Assembly: GCF_900112175.1 (NCBI RefSeq) | Contig: NZ_FOYT01000002.1 | Coordinates: 682,001 to 746,000 of the forward strand | Length of the DNA stretch: 64,000 bases | Origin: Halogeometricum rufum | GTDB taxonomy: Archaea; Halobacteriota; Halobacteria; Halobacteriales; Haloferacaceae | Reading direction: 5' to 3' | In this document: positions 1 to 9,142 of the stretch, piece after piece | Numbering within the stretch: position 1 is the stretch's first letter | Layout of the letters: every line of letters starts with the position of its first letter | The notes under the pieces: model-generated | Told to the model about the DNA's origin: nothing | Seen by the model: only the letters and a program-made list of their open reading frames with translations | Database searches by the model: none | Translations under genes and position numbers: made by a program

Positions 1-615
1 CTCGCCTTTGTATATCGCTCTGAGTTGGTCGCCGGTGAGTTTCGTCACGCCGGCGTCGTACACCGCGCGGGAGACGACCAAGGGTTGGCCGTCGACGCCG
101 ACGACGTGGTTGACGAACGTGTCGAGCGTGGACTGGTCGGCGTCGGGGAGTTCGTCCGCGACGGGCGCGGAGGAGTTGCCGATGTCCACCTGCCCGTTCA
201 TCACTTTCGTGACGCCGGTGCCGGAGTGTGAGAGTCCGACGTTGACGAGGAACGGCGGCTGACCCTCCTCGCCGCTGAAGCCGTAGCGGCCGGCCCAGTA
301 GTCGGCCATGTTGGCGTCCGTGTCGATGTCGTACTGCCCGGGGCCCCAGTACTCCTCGTCGTCCGCCGGGGGGTTGGAGTTCCAGACCGACGCGCCATCG
401 GACGTGATGGGGTACACCGTCGAGGACCCGTCCACCGTCAGCGGTGCCGTCTCGGTGGACCCGCCGGACCCGCCGCCGGCGTCGGTCTGTCCATCGGGTG
501 TGCCGGACCCGCCACCCGCACACCCGGCCAGTCCCGCGACGCCTGCGCTGCCGAGGAGTGCGGCGAACGCGCGCCGGTCGATACGTGCCCCGTCGTCGGC
601 GTTGGCGTCTGACAT
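1..615 (-). CDS. pstS: Phosphate-binding lipoprotein PstS, second copy (C-terminus outside window)
   Basis: This is the N-terminal 205 residues of a periplasm-side phosphate-binding protein that feeds a Pst ABC importer; the reading frame is still open at base 1. The ATG at 615 is followed by a Tat-type leader (RRAFAALLGSAGVAGLAGC) whose Cys would be lipidated to anchor the protein outside the membrane. The PstS phosphate-loop sequence VDGSSTVYPIT and the segment SHSGTGVTKVMNGQVDIG are visible. It lies 94 bp downstream of pstB on the same strand, so it either ends the first pst operon or starts a second one running off the left edge. It is a close paralogue of the pstS at 4407-5552, with stretches identical at the DNA level. 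Confidence 0.9.
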   Translation of the reverse strand, partial: MSDANADDGARIDRRAFAALLGSAGVAGLAGCAGGGSGTPDGQTDAGGGSGGSTETAPLTVDGSSTVYPITSDGASVWNSNPPADDEEYWGPGQYDIDTDANMADYWAGRYGFSGEEGQPPFLVNVGLSHSGTGVTKVMNGQVDIGNSSAPVADELPDADQSTLDTFVNHVVGVDGQPLVVSRAVYDAGVTKLTGDQLRAIYKGE

Positions 616-709
616 GGGAGAACGGTTGTGACCGAACGTGGATAACAGACACGGCTACATCGAGCCGAGAAGAGACGACGAGAACTGCCCGCGAGGCGCG
701 CCGCCGCGA

Positions 710-1633
710 CTATCCGAACTTACCCGTGATGTAGTCTTCGACGCGTTGACTCTCGGGGTTCTCGAATATCTTGTCGGTGTCGTCGTACTCCACGAGGTAG
801 CCGCCGGTGAGGAAGACGGCCGTCTGGTCGGAGATGCGGGCCGCCTGCTGCATGTTGTGCGTGACGATGACGACGGTGTAGTCGTCCGAGAGGTCGTTGA
901 TGAGGTCCTCGATACGGGAGGTGGCGATGGGGTCGAGTGCGGACGCCGGTTCGTCCATCAGGAGCACTTCGGGGTCCGTCGCCAGCGCGCGAGCGATGCA
1001 GAGACGCTGCTGCTGACCGCCGGAGAGCCCGAGCGCGTTGTCGTCGAGCCGGTCGTTCACCTCGTCCCACAGGGCCGCCTGCCGCAGGCAGCGTTCGACC
1101 AGTTCCTCCTCTTCCGCTCTGTCGTCGCGGCCGAGGAGTCGCGAGAGGAGGCTCACGTCGATGTCGCCGTGCTTCCGCGGACCGTAGGAGATGTTCTCCC
1201 GAATCGACTTCGGGAACGGGTTGGGCGACTGGAACACCTGCCCGACGCGCTTTCGCAGTTCGACGAGGTTCGTCCCGTCGTCGTAGATGTTCTTGCCGTC
1301 GAACTCCACCTCGCCGGAGACGCTGGCGGCCTTGATTCGGTCGTTCATCCGGTTGAGACACCGGAGGAAGGTGGACTTCCCGCATCCGGACGGCCCGATG
1401 AGCGCGGTGACGCTGTTCTTCGGAATCTCCATCGAGATGTCGTGCAGGGCGTGTTCGTCGCCGTAGTGGACGTTCACGTCCTGCGTCTTGATGGCCGTCT
1501 CGCCGTCGAAGTCGTACTGGACCCACTCGTCGCGGAGTTTCTCCTGCGTCTCCCCCTCGACGGTCGTCCCGGCGCTCTGTTGGTTCGTCGTCTCTACGGA
1601 CTGGGCTTTGGATGTGGCTTGTGAGTCACTCAT
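710..1633 (-). CDS. pstB: Phosphate ABC transporter ATP-binding protein PstB
   Basis: A 307-residue ATPase that energises phosphate import from the cytoplasmic face of the PstCA channel. Walker A is GPSGCGKST (about residues 80-88), the ABC signature LSGGQQQRL lies at 203-211 and Walker [14 protein letters not shown] follows at 223-235. The first ~45 residues are a polar, acidic extension beyond the usual ~255-residue family length. Its ATG overlaps the stop of pstA by 4 bp (ATGA), so translation is probably coupled. Fourth gene of pstS-pstC-pstA-pstB. Confidence 0.97.
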   Translation of the reverse strand: MSDSQATSKAQSVETTNQQSAGTTVEGETQEKLRDEWVQYDFDGETAIKTQDVNVHYGDEHALHDISMEIPKNSVTALIGPSGCGKSTFLRCLNRMNDRIKAASVSGEVEFDGKNIYDDGTNLVELRKRVGQVFQSPNPFPKSIRENISYGPRKHGDIDVSLLSRLLGRDDRAEEEELVERCLRQAALWDEVNDRLDDNALGLSGGQQQRLCIARALATDPEVLLMDEPASALDPIATSRIEDLINDLSDDYTVVIVTHNMQQAARISDQTAVFLTGGYLVEYDDTDKIFENPESQRVEDYITGKFG

Positions 1634-3210
1634 GATCGGAGTTTGTTACGGAAGTACGCTCGCGAGGCGATGCCGACCGCGTAGAAAGACAGAACCACCA
1701 GGAGCAGAACGAGCGTCGTCCCCCAGCCGAACGCCTCGCTCTGGCCGACGCCGGCCGTGATGATGGCGTACAGTTGGTAGGGGAGCGCGCTCGCGGAGTT
1801 CAACAGCGCCTCCTGGTTGACGAAGCTCCCGGTCACGAACGGGAAGTTGCTGGTGAAGGCGAAAGTGATGTCGAGAACGTCGGGCGCCTGCCGCTTCGAG
1901 GGGAACGGCGACCCGCTCATGACGAGGAGGATGGGCGCCGTCTCGCCGGCGATGCGGCCGACGCCGAGGATGACGCCGGTGATGACCCCGGGCATCGCCG
2001 CGGGGACGACCACGCTCTTGATGGTCTCCCACTGGCTGACACCGAGGGCTGCGCTGGCGTCGCGGTACTCGTCTGGCACGCTGTTGATCGCCTCTCGACT
2101 GGTGATGAGTACCAGCGGGATGAGCATAAAGGCGAGGACGAACATCCCGGAGAGCAGCGACGTCGTGTTGCCGAATCGGGGGACGAGGAACGCGTAGCCG
2201 AACAGCCCGAAGACGATGGAGGGCGTCGACCACAGCCCGTTCGTCGCGAGTTCGACCACCTGCGTGAACCGTCCCTGTTCGGCGTACTCGGTGAGGAACA
2301 CCGCCGCGCCGACGGCCAGCGGAACGGCCATGACGACGGACCCCACGACGAGCCAGAACGTCCCGACGATGGCGGGGAAGACGCCGTCGACGTCGTTCGT
2401 CAACTGGACGCCGTTCTGGACGAACGGCCACGTGAGGCCGGACGCGCCCACGGAGAAGCCCTCGAACAGCGGGCCGATACCCTTGCTGACGACGAAGGCC
2501 ACGAGGAGGACGAGCACCGACAGGATGCCCAGCGCGTTCAGCGCGATGAGCATGTACGCGCCCGTCTGTCGCCCGCGCGCCCCGAAGCCCTCGTACGCCT
2601 TGCCGGCCGCCCAACTCGCCACGAGGACGGCCGTCTGCGTGAGGAAGGGGACGACGATTTTCGGCGTGAACGTCGCGGAGAAGTCGGCGGGGCGCCACGA
2701 CCACTCCGGGCCGATGACGTTCGTCAGGAAGACGAGTCCGACGAGGAGGGCGAACGCGCCCGCGGCGAGCGTCGACCCCAGGTCCTCGCGGAGGAAGACG
2801 GCGACGCCGGCGGCGACGCCGCCGAGCAGCAGTCCCGCCGGCAGCCACAGGAACCAGCCGAGTCCGAACGTCTGCGAGGCGACGAGGCCGCCGACGCAGA
2901 ACCACAGCAGGCCGACCAGCACCGCGGCGACCAGACCGGCGCTCCGGTCCGGCGTCGTCTCGACGTAGCCCGTGTAAGAGGCCACGCCGAGGCCGACGAC
3001 GCCCAGACCGACCACCGTCGTACCGAGGCCGAGGAGGTTCGACAGCGATAGTCCGACGAACGTCGCGTCGAGGCTGACCAACTCGAACAGCGCGGCCAGC
3101 GAGAACGCGAACGCCAGTGCCCCGACACCGACGATGCTCGCCGCGGTGCGTTCGTACGTGGTCGAGTCGCCTTCGACTAAGTCTCGTTCGTATGCGTCAC
3201 TCATTGTCAT
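1630..3210 (-). CDS. pstA: Phosphate ABC transporter permease PstA, with long N-terminal membrane extension
   Basis: Membrane channel subunit of the phosphate importer. The C-terminal half (about residues 240-520) is the recognisable permease domain, with the EAA-type loop [19 protein letters not shown] that contacts PstB. At 526 residues it is much longer than a typical PstA (~280-300): the first ~240 residues form an additional block of about six hydrophobic segments that the family core does not need. The gene overlaps pstC by 4 bp and pstB by 4 bp. The start could be the ATG at 3210 or a second one at 3204 (MSDAYERD). Confidence 0.93.
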   Translation of the reverse strand: MTMSDAYERDLVEGDSTTYERTAASIVGVGALAFAFSLAALFELVSLDATFVGLSLSNLLGLGTTVVGLGVVGLGVASYTGYVETTPDRSAGLVAAVLVGLLWFCVGGLVASQTFGLGWFLWLPAGLLLGGVAAGVAVFLREDLGSTLAAGAFALLVGLVFLTNVIGPEWSWRPADFSATFTPKIVVPFLTQTAVLVASWAAGKAYEGFGARGRQTGAYMLIALNALGILSVLVLLVAFVVSKGIGPLFEGFSVGASGLTWPFVQNGVQLTNDVDGVFPAIVGTFWLVVGSVVMAVPLAVGAAVFLTEYAEQGRFTQVVELATNGLWSTPSIVFGLFGYAFLVPRFGNTTSLLSGMFVLAFMLIPLVLITSREAINSVPDEYRDASAALGVSQWETIKSVVVPAAMPGVITGVILGVGRIAGETAPILLVMSGSPFPSKRQAPDVLDITFAFTSNFPFVTGSFVNQEALLNSASALPYQLYAIITAGVGQSEAFGWGTTLVLLLVVLSFYAVGIASRAYFRNKLRS

Positions 3211-4322
3211 TCACCGCCGAGCGTCTCTTTCAGTTCGGCCTCTATCTTCAGCGAGGTGAGCGAGAGGAACAGCACCGTCACGAACAGGACGACTCCGGCC
3301 GCGAACAGCGCGCTCAGTTGCGTCTCGCCCGCGTCGCCGTACTGGCTGGCGATGAGCGTGGTGAGCGTCACGTTGTTGCCGAACACGTCGTACAGCGGTT
3401 GCGGCAGGCCGACGGTGTTTCCGAGGATGACCGTGGCGGCCATCGTCTCGCCGATGGCGCGGCCGACGCCGAGCAGCACCGCGGCGGAGACGCCCGAGAA
3501 CGCCGCGGGAAGCGTGATGCTGGTCATCGTCTGCCAGTCGGTCGACCCGAGGGCGAGCGCCCCGTCTTTCATCGAGTCCGGCACCGTGTCCAGCGAGTCC
3601 TCGGCGACGGAGACGACGGTGGGGAGCGCCATCAGGCCGATGACGCCGCCGACGAGGAAGAAACTCCCCTGCGTCGGCGTCCGGAAGTTCTGAAACACGT
3701 ACGTGTTGAGGATGGTGAATCCGATGAACCCGTAGACGATGGAGGGGATACCGGCCAGAATCTCGATTCCCGGCTTCACTATCTCGCGCACCCAGTTGGG
3801 AGCGATTTCGGCGAGGAACAGCGCGCACGCGATGCCGAGCGGTGCCGCGACGGCCGTCGCGATGAGCGTCGTCACGAACGTTCCCCACATCGCGGGGACG
3901 AGCGAGTAGGTGGCGGAACTGGGTTGCCAGAACACGCCGCCGAGGCCGGGCAGGACCGTCACCCCGAACAGGGTGACCGGTTCGCTCATGCCGATGAGTA
4001 TCTCCGGGCCCATGAGCCTGAAGGCGTGGAGCGATTCGAGGACGAGGAAGACGGTGATCATCCCGAGAATGAGCACCGTCGACACCGTCATCAAGAACGT
4101 CATCGACTTCGCCGCCAGCCCCTGGTGGGCGTACCATCCGTATCCGAGCACCACGAGGAACCCGAGTATCGAGGGTACTTCGAGACCGAGCCGAAGTACG
4201 AACGACGCCAACGCCGTCAGGAGGAGCACCGCGCCTACCGCGCCCGCGACGAGGGCGCTCGTATCGATATCTTCGGCCGTTCGGAATGCGTCGAACGACT
4301 GCTTCAAACTTGATTGTGCCAT
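3207..4322 (-). CDS. pstC: Phosphate ABC transporter permease PstC
   Basis: The second membrane channel subunit, 371 residues, pairing with PstA. Two hydrophobic segments near residues 25-75 are followed by the periplasmic loop containing GVTVLPGLGGVFWQP and the permease core with the coupling loop EDSLDTVPDSMKDGALALG. It lies 84 bp after pstS and overlaps pstA by 4 bp, consistent with one transcript. Function is assigned from family motifs and gene order. Confidence 0.95.
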   Translation of the reverse strand: MAQSSLKQSFDAFRTAEDIDTSALVAGAVGAVLLLTALASFVLRLGLEVPSILGFLVVLGYGWYAHQGLAAKSMTFLMTVSTVLILGMITVFLVLESLHAFRLMGPEILIGMSEPVTLFGVTVLPGLGGVFWQPSSATYSLVPAMWGTFVTTLIATAVAAPLGIACALFLAEIAPNWVREIVKPGIEILAGIPSIVYGFIGFTILNTYVFQNFRTPTQGSFFLVGGVIGLMALPTVVSVAEDSLDTVPDSMKDGALALGSTDWQTMTSITLPAAFSGVSAAVLLGVGRAIGETMAATVILGNTVGLPQPLYDVFGNNVTLTTLIASQYGDAGETQLSALFAAGVVLFVTVLFLSLTSLKIEAELKETLGGE

Positions 4323-4406
4323 CGTTTTCTGGTTTTGTATGTACGGAAAGAGAGGGAGACGCTAGGTTTAATTCCTGACGATGCGCCGTAGCGGAGAGTC
4401 GTCCCC

Positions 4407-5552
4407 TCAGTTCGACGGCTCGGGCAGCTTGGCCCGCTCTTCTTCCTGGCGCGTGTCCGAGAGCACGAAGTAGTTGTTCGGCTCGACGAACATCGTCTGT
4501 CCGTAGTCGCTGATGAGCATCCGCAGGAACGCGGCTTCCTGCTCGGAGGTGCCCTCCCACGTGTAGCAGTGGAGGTCACGGCTGAGCGGGTAGCCCTTGT
4601 CGCTCAGGTTCTTGCCCGGCGTGTACGTCGTGCCGTCGAGCGTGAGCGAGATGGGGACGACGCCGTTGCCGACGAACGCGAGCGCCATGTACGCGATGGC
4701 GTTGTCGGAGTTGCGGACGAGCGTCGCGACCTGCTGGTTCTGACCCTTGCGGATGTCGGGGCTCATCTCGGCTTCCGGGTCGCCGTAGAGGTTCGCGCGG
4801 AAGGCGGTGTCGGTGCCGGAGCCCTCGGCGCGGCCGACGGCCTGAATCTCGCGGTCCGGGCCACCGACTTCGCTCCAGTTGGTGATCTCCTGCTTGTAGA
4901 TAGCGCGGAGTTCGTCGCCGGTCAGTTCCTCGACGCCCGCGTCGGCGATCTCCTGCGAGACGACGATGGGCTGGCCGTCGACGCCGACGACGTGGTTGAC
5001 GAACTTGTCGAGCGTGGACTGGTCGGCGTCGGGGAGTTCGTCCGCGACGGGCGCGGAGGAGTCACCGATGTCGACCTGTCCGTTCATGACCTTCTCGACG
5101 CCGGTGCCGGAGTGCGAGAGACCGACGTTGACGAGGAACGGCGGCTGACCCTCCTCGCTGCTGCTGAAGCCGTAGAGGCCGCCCCAGTAGTCGGCCATGT
5201 TGGCGTCCGTGTCGATGTCGTACTGCCCGGGGCCCCAGTACTCCTCGTCGTCCGCCGGGGGGTTGGAGTTCCAGACGGCCGCGCCGTCGGACGTGATGGG
5301 GTACACCGTCGAGGACCCGTCGGCCGTCAGCGGGCCGACGTCCTCCTTGCTGGACCCGGACGACTCCGTGGACGTGTCCGACGAGTCGCCGGACGCCTCC
5401 GTCGCGGTGTCCTCGGCGCCGCCGGACGCCTCGGTGCCCTCGTTCCCACTGCCGGAACAACCGGCGAGGCCCGCCAGGCCCGCCGCGCCCGATGCAACGA
5501 TGAATTTACGCCGCGAATAGTCCGCTCCCACTGATTTGCTGTCGCGCGTCAT
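4407..5552 (-). CDS. pstS: Phosphate-binding lipoprotein PstS, first copy
   Basis: Extracellular phosphate receptor of the Pst importer, 381 residues from the ATG at 5552; a TTG one codon earlier is less likely. A twin-Arg leader SRRKFIVASGAAGLAGLAGC ends in a lipobox Cys. A Ser/Thr/Asp/Gly-rich linker (about residues 35-75) then leads to the ligand-binding core with VDGSSTVYPIT and GRAEGSGTDTAFRANLYGD, the latter being the typical phosphate-binding SGT motif. First gene of the operon; probable promoter at 5590-5616. Closely related to the partial pstS at 1-615. Confidence 0.96.
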   Translation of the reverse strand: MTRDSKSVGADYSRRKFIVASGAAGLAGLAGCSGSGNEGTEASGGAEDTATEASGDSSDTSTESSGSSKEDVGPLTADGSSTVYPITSDGAAVWNSNPPADDEEYWGPGQYDIDTDANMADYWGGLYGFSSSEEGQPPFLVNVGLSHSGTGVEKVMNGQVDIGDSSAPVADELPDADQSTLDKFVNHVVGVDGQPIVVSQEIADAGVEELTGDELRAIYKQEITNWSEVGGPDREIQAVGRAEGSGTDTAFRANLYGDPEAEMSPDIRKGQNQQVATLVRNSDNAIAYMALAFVGNGVVPISLTLDGTTYTPGKNLSDKGYPLSRDLHCYTWEGTSEQEAAFLRMLISDYGQTMFVEPNNYFVLSDTRQEEERAKLPEPSN

Positions 5553-5555
5553 CAA

Positions 5556-6038
5556 CTGCGGATAACCGAAGACGCTGTAAAACCCCTGCTATTATAGATA
5601 TATAGAAAAAATATTCCTCGGTAGGCATACTGTGTTGGCATAAATTCACACGTTCTTGAATACGCAAACTCCAGTTAGATTACGTTATAGGCCATTTAGT
5701 CTGTTTAGACCGCTCGAAGTAGCCAGAGAATTTGCCTACAGACAGTCGTGCGGAGACGAACGTTCGAGCGTCAGACGACCGAATTGTGCGACGTGTTCAC
5801 ACAAAATATGGTGGAAGCGGATTCAGTATATATTACTTGGTTTCGGGGCGAATGTAGGGGCTCGGCCGAGGAGTCTGCTCTCGGTATCGGAAACGGCGCG
5901 CATGCGAGAGACGCCACGTTGGGGGGTGAGCCGAGCGAACAGCGGCTAATAGTCGCAAAACGCACGTGGAAGCAGTAGTCGGATAGTATAGTATATAGAG
6001 ATAGGCAGTTTTATCATGCCGACAGACACAGCAACGGT
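5556..6038. promoter_or_regulatory. Divergent pst/phoU intergenic control region
   Basis: A 483 bp non-coding gap, clearly more AT-rich than its surroundings, between the divergent pstS and phoU-like genes. On the pst side an AT run at 5591-5607 reads as a TATA element on the minus strand about 40-55 bp before pstS. On the phoU side TTTTATC at 6009-6015 is ~27 bp before the ATG, fitting a leaderless promoter, and a second AT run (AGTATAGTATATAGAGAT, 5984-6001) lies just upstream. Short open frames inside the gap look spurious. Phosphate-responsive regulation is expected from the neighbours but no operator was proved. Confidence 0.65.
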
Positions 6039-7040
6039 ATGGTCGAAACCCGAAAGGTGCAGGTGACGGGCGGGTCGACGTACACCGTCTCGATTCCCAA
6101 GGACTGGGCGACCGAGAACAACGTCTCCGCGGGGAGCGAGGTCGAGTTCTACCCCGAGGGCGACTCGCTGTTCCTGACGCCGCGCACGGAGGACGAGCGG
6201 ACGGAGGGGACCCTCGACATCGCCAACCTCGACGGCGACGAACTCACGCGCGCGGTGATGACGATGTACGTCAGCGGGTTCGACATCATCGCCTTAGAGA
6301 GCGGCCGCATCACGACCGAGCAACGACGGACCATCCGCGAGGCGACGCAGAGCCTCGTCGGCCTCGAAGTCCTCGAAGAGACGCGCGACCGGGTCGTCAT
6401 CCGCGACCTGTTGGACTCCTCGGAACTGTCCATCCACAACGCGGTGACCCGGATGCGACTCATCGCGCTGTCGATGCTCGAAGACGCCATCGCCGCCATC
6501 GCGGAACTGGACGACGACATGGCCCGCGACGTCATCCAGCGAGACGACGACGTGGACCGCCTCTGGATGGTCGTCTCCCGCATCTTCCGCGCGACGCTCC
6601 GGACCCCGAAGGCCGCCGAGGAACTCGGCCTGCCGCGTGAGGTGTGCTTCGACTACCAGTCGGCCGCCCGACAGCTCGAACGCATCGGCGACCACGCGAC
6701 GAAGATAGCCCATCTGACGCTCAACTTCGAGGAACCCGTCTCCGAGGAAGTCGCCGAGGCGCTCGAAGAACTGTACGTCGAGGCGCGCAAAGTCGTCGAC
6801 GACGGTATGGACGCCCTGTTCACCGACGACGCCGACGAGGCGTCGCGCCTCGCCAACGACGCCCGGGAGAAGGTGCAGGCGATAGACGAACGCGCCCGGA
6901 AGATAGACGAACTCCTGCGCGAGTTGGACCCCGCGCGCGCCCAACTGCTCGGTCTCATCGTCGACTCCGTCTCCCGGAGCGCCGACTACGGCGGCAACAT
7001 CGCCGAGACGGCACTCCAGAAGGCCGCGCCGACGCCCTGA
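6039..7040 (+). CDS. phoU: PhoU-type phosphate uptake regulator with AbrB-like N-terminus
   Basis: A 333-residue protein in the common archaeal arrangement: a SpoVT/AbrB-like swapped-hairpin fold at about residues 1-50 (VETRKVQVTGGSTYTVSIPK, then GSEVEFYPEGDSLFLTPR), followed by two PhoU helical-bundle repeats. The second repeat has the PhoU metal-site signature ARQLERIGDHATKIAH near residues 208-223. It probably senses or limits Pst transport and may bind DNA through the AbrB fold. Divergent from pstS, separated by the 483 bp control region. Leaderless ATG at 6039. Confidence 0.9.
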   Translation: MVETRKVQVTGGSTYTVSIPKDWATENNVSAGSEVEFYPEGDSLFLTPRTEDERTEGTLDIANLDGDELTRAVMTMYVSGFDIIALESGRITTEQRRTIREATQSLVGLEVLEETRDRVVIRDLLDSSELSIHNAVTRMRLIALSMLEDAIAAIAELDDDMARDVIQRDDDVDRLWMVVSRIFRATLRTPKAAEELGLPREVCFDYQSAARQLERIGDHATKIAHLTLNFEEPVSEEVAEALEELYVEARKVVDDGMDALFTDDADEASRLANDAREKVQAIDERARKIDELLRELDPARAQLLGLIVDSVSRSADYGGNIAETALQKAAPTP

Positions 7041-7114
7041 CCGGGCCGAACTGCACCTTCCCGTTCGGTCGCACGCACCGCACCTCACCGACCACCACCG
7101 CTCTTCGCCGACCG

Positions 7115-7155
7115 CTACCGCTTCTGACCATCTACCGCTTCTGACCATCTACCGC
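7115..7155. repeat. 17-bp tandem direct repeat after phoU
   Basis: Two perfect copies of CTACCGCTTCTGACCAT (7115-7131, 7132-7148) followed by a partial third (CTACCGC). Non-coding, in the gap between the convergent phoU and eS8 genes. Confidence 0.8.
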
Positions 7156-7224
7156 ACCTCGCCGATACTCACCGCGGAGCGGTCGCTGGCGACGGGAGAA
7201 GACGAGAGAGAATCCGCGGCGCAG

Positions 7225-7602
7225 TTACTCGTCGTCCACGAGGACGGCGTTGACCTGTCCGTCCTGACCGGGGCGGGAGGTGACGCGGGCGCGGCCTTCG
7301 CTGGTCTCGATGATGGCGCCCTTCGTGATGATGTTCCGGCGGATGTAGTTGACGTTCGAGGGGTTGTCCACGACGTTCTCTATCTCGGCTTCGGCGACGT
7401 CGCCGCCGTCTGCGACCTGCGCGACGTTGGTCGAGAGGGCGCGGACCTTCTGCTTGTTACCGCGGGAGTCGACGACGCGGAATCGGGGTTCGCCGACGGT
7501 CGTCTCGGTCGGTTCGCGGCCGAGTTGGTATCGCTTCTTCTTGTGCGAGGGTCGAAGTCGCCCGCCGGTGCGCTTCCGCTTCGAGCGTCCTTGGTCCTTC
7601 AT
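7225..7602 (-). CDS. rps8e: 30S ribosomal protein eS8
   Basis: Small-subunit ribosomal protein eS8, 125 residues, the normal archaeal length. The N-terminus MKDQGRSKRKRTGGRLRPSH and the later KKKRYQLGREPTETTVG are hallmark S8e sequences, and VNYIRRNIITKGAIIET marks the C-terminal half. The open frame extends upstream of the ATG at 7602, but the protein family begins with this Met. Highly basic N-terminus, acidic tail VLVDDE as usual in haloarchaea. Convergent with phoU. Confidence 0.97.
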   Translation of the reverse strand: MKDQGRSKRKRTGGRLRPSHKKKRYQLGREPTETTVGEPRFRVVDSRGNKQKVRALSTNVAQVADGGDVAEAEIENVVDNPSNVNYIRRNIITKGAIIETSEGRARVTSRPGQDGQVNAVLVDDE

Positions 7603-7741
7603 AGGGGGAGAGTATCCCGGTAAGTACTTCAATCGCTCGAATCGCCCCTCGTCGTGTGCCGCACACTCACCCGGGGCGCGAGCGCCCGCCGGACGGACGA
7701 AACCGGGAACTCCTTGTGCGGGCGCGACCCGACACGTGGAC

Positions 7742-8182
7742 ATGAGCCTCGACGTCGCGGTGGCGGTGCCGTTCAAACAGCGCGGGACCTCTCGCATGGG
7801 CGAAGGCGAGTTCGTGGTCGCTCTCTCCCTGGACCGCGACTGGTTCTCGCCCGACCAGGCGAAGCGACTCATCGACGTCGCCGCCGGGCGCGGCCTCCTG
7901 ACGCGCGAGGACGACGCCGTCGTCGCCGCGTTCGACCCCGCCGACGTCACCGTCCCCGAGGACTACGAACCCGACCAGTCCGTCCTCCGCGAGCAGTCGA
8001 CGTTCGAACGGATGCTCGACGCCCTCGTCGCCGCCGGCCACGACAAGCAGTCGGCCGTCGCGGAGGTGAACGACCTCCAGCGTCGACTCGGCGTCAACGT
8101 GGAGGCGGCCGCCGCCCTGTACGCCACGCGGCGCGGCGTGGACGTGGCCGACGCCGCCCGTGACGCGCGCGAGGAGTTGTAG
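7742..8182 (+). CDS. DUF2240 family protein
   Basis: A 146-residue protein matching the archaeal DUF2240 family as I recognise it (MSLDVAVAVPFKQRGTSRMG start, then DRDWFSPDQAKRLIDVAAGRGL, resembling a winged-helix-like helical domain). The C-terminal half (EVNDLQRRLGVNVEAAAALYA) is helical. Function is unknown; the helical architecture would suit nucleic-acid or protein binding, which is inference. ATG at 7742 chosen because upstream in-frame sequence is antisense to eS8 and does not look like family sequence. Confidence 0.75.
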   Translation: MSLDVAVAVPFKQRGTSRMGEGEFVVALSLDRDWFSPDQAKRLIDVAAGRGLLTREDDAVVAAFDPADVTVPEDYEPDQSVLREQSTFERMLDALVAAGHDKQSAVAEVNDLQRRLGVNVEAAAALYATRRGVDVADAARDAREEL

Positions 8183-8335
8183 CCGCGGACACGACGGCGG
8201 CCGGTCGGGATGAACCGTCGCCGAGCGTGCGAGGACGGGCGAGGGTGCCGTCCGTTCGCCGTCGTCGCGTGGAGCGAGGACGGGGGGCGGTTCGAGAGAC
8301 GTTATGTGTCCGCGGTTCGACGACCCGGACGAGAG

Positions 8336-8662
8336 ATGGAACGGACGGTCGACCTCTCGGGCGACTCGCTCGCCCGGTTCCTCTACGCGTCCCAACTGGC
8401 CGCGCTGTTACTGGTCGTCTTCTTCGTGGCGGTCCCAGTCGACGGCGTCGCCGGCGTCGCGGTGGCGGTTCTGTTCGCGTCGCTGTCGGCCGCGGCGGCG
8501 GTCGGCCTGTGGCGAACGGTGAGGGACCGCGAGGGCGGCGAGCATCTCGGAACCGTCGACGACATCACGTACGACCCGTTCGCGGACCCCGGGCAGGCCG
8601 CCAGAGACAGGTGGGAGAAGGCGGTCCGCCGGCTCCCGGACGGGGACGACGAACGGGACTGA
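8336..8662 (+). CDS. Small haloarchaeal membrane protein, function unknown
   Basis: A 108-residue protein with two adjacent hydrophobic segments (about residues 18-37 and 41-57) forming a helical hairpin, followed by a soluble acidic/basic tail with DDITYDPFADPGQAARDRWEKAV. The tail would lie in the cytoplasm. The frame is open further upstream to 8210, but that part has no hydrophobicity or codon pattern like the rest, so the ATG at 8336 is preferred. No function can be assigned. Confidence 0.65.
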   Translation: MERTVDLSGDSLARFLYASQLAALLLVVFFVAVPVDGVAGVAVAVLFASLSAAAAVGLWRTVRDREGGEHLGTVDDITYDPFADPGQAARDRWEKAVRRLPDGDDERD

Positions 8663-8748
8663 CGGCGGAGTCGCGGGCGGCGGCGCGAACCCACTCGGGA
8701 CCGCCGACAACCGCGCCGTCTAAACCGCCGAGCGGTCAACGGGCACGT

Positions 8749-9120
8749 ATGGTCGAGGACCGCCTGACGCACGGGAAGCGAATCGCCCAACTCGTCGCCA
8801 GCGAAGTCACGGGACACGAGCGGTCGCTGTCGTCGCTGTCGGTGACCGAGTCTGACCCCGACGTGGACCCCACCGAGGACGGCGCGTTCGCCTACGCCGT
8901 CGAACGCGAGGGCGAACGCGTCGCCGAGGTGTACGTCCACCCGGACCGCGCTCGCGTCGAGTTTCTCGTCGAACAGGAGGCCGTCGCCGCCGCCGCCGAA
9001 CGGGAGGGGCTCCGCGTCCGGCCGAAGGCCGTCCGTCCGCCGCGGACGCTCGTCTTCGTCGAGGACGGAGCGCAGGTGAAGTGGCTGTTGCCCGCTCTCA
9101 GGGCCGTCGCCGACCCGTGA
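8749..9120 (+). CDS. Conserved haloarchaeal protein, function unknown
   Basis: A 123-residue soluble acidic protein: helical N-terminus (MVEDRLTHGKRIAQLVASEV), then an alternating strand/helix region with VAEVYVHPDRARVEFLVEQE, VRPKAVRPPRTLVFVEDGA and a final helix VKWLLPALRAV. Codon use and acidity match the neighbours, so it is a real gene. ATG at 8749 follows a non-coding stretch. I do not recognise a characterised family. Confidence 0.7.
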   Translation: MVEDRLTHGKRIAQLVASEVTGHERSLSSLSVTESDPDVDPTEDGAFAYAVEREGERVAEVYVHPDRARVEFLVEQEAVAAAAEREGLRVRPKAVRPPRTLVFVEDGAQVKWLLPALRAVADP

Positions 9121-9142
9121 CCGCGGGTCGAAGCGACCCGTC

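Noticed and set aside
5656-5949. 97-codon frame in the pst/phoU gap
   Set aside because: AT-rich, basic, no family resemblance; its surroundings look like regulatory DNA.
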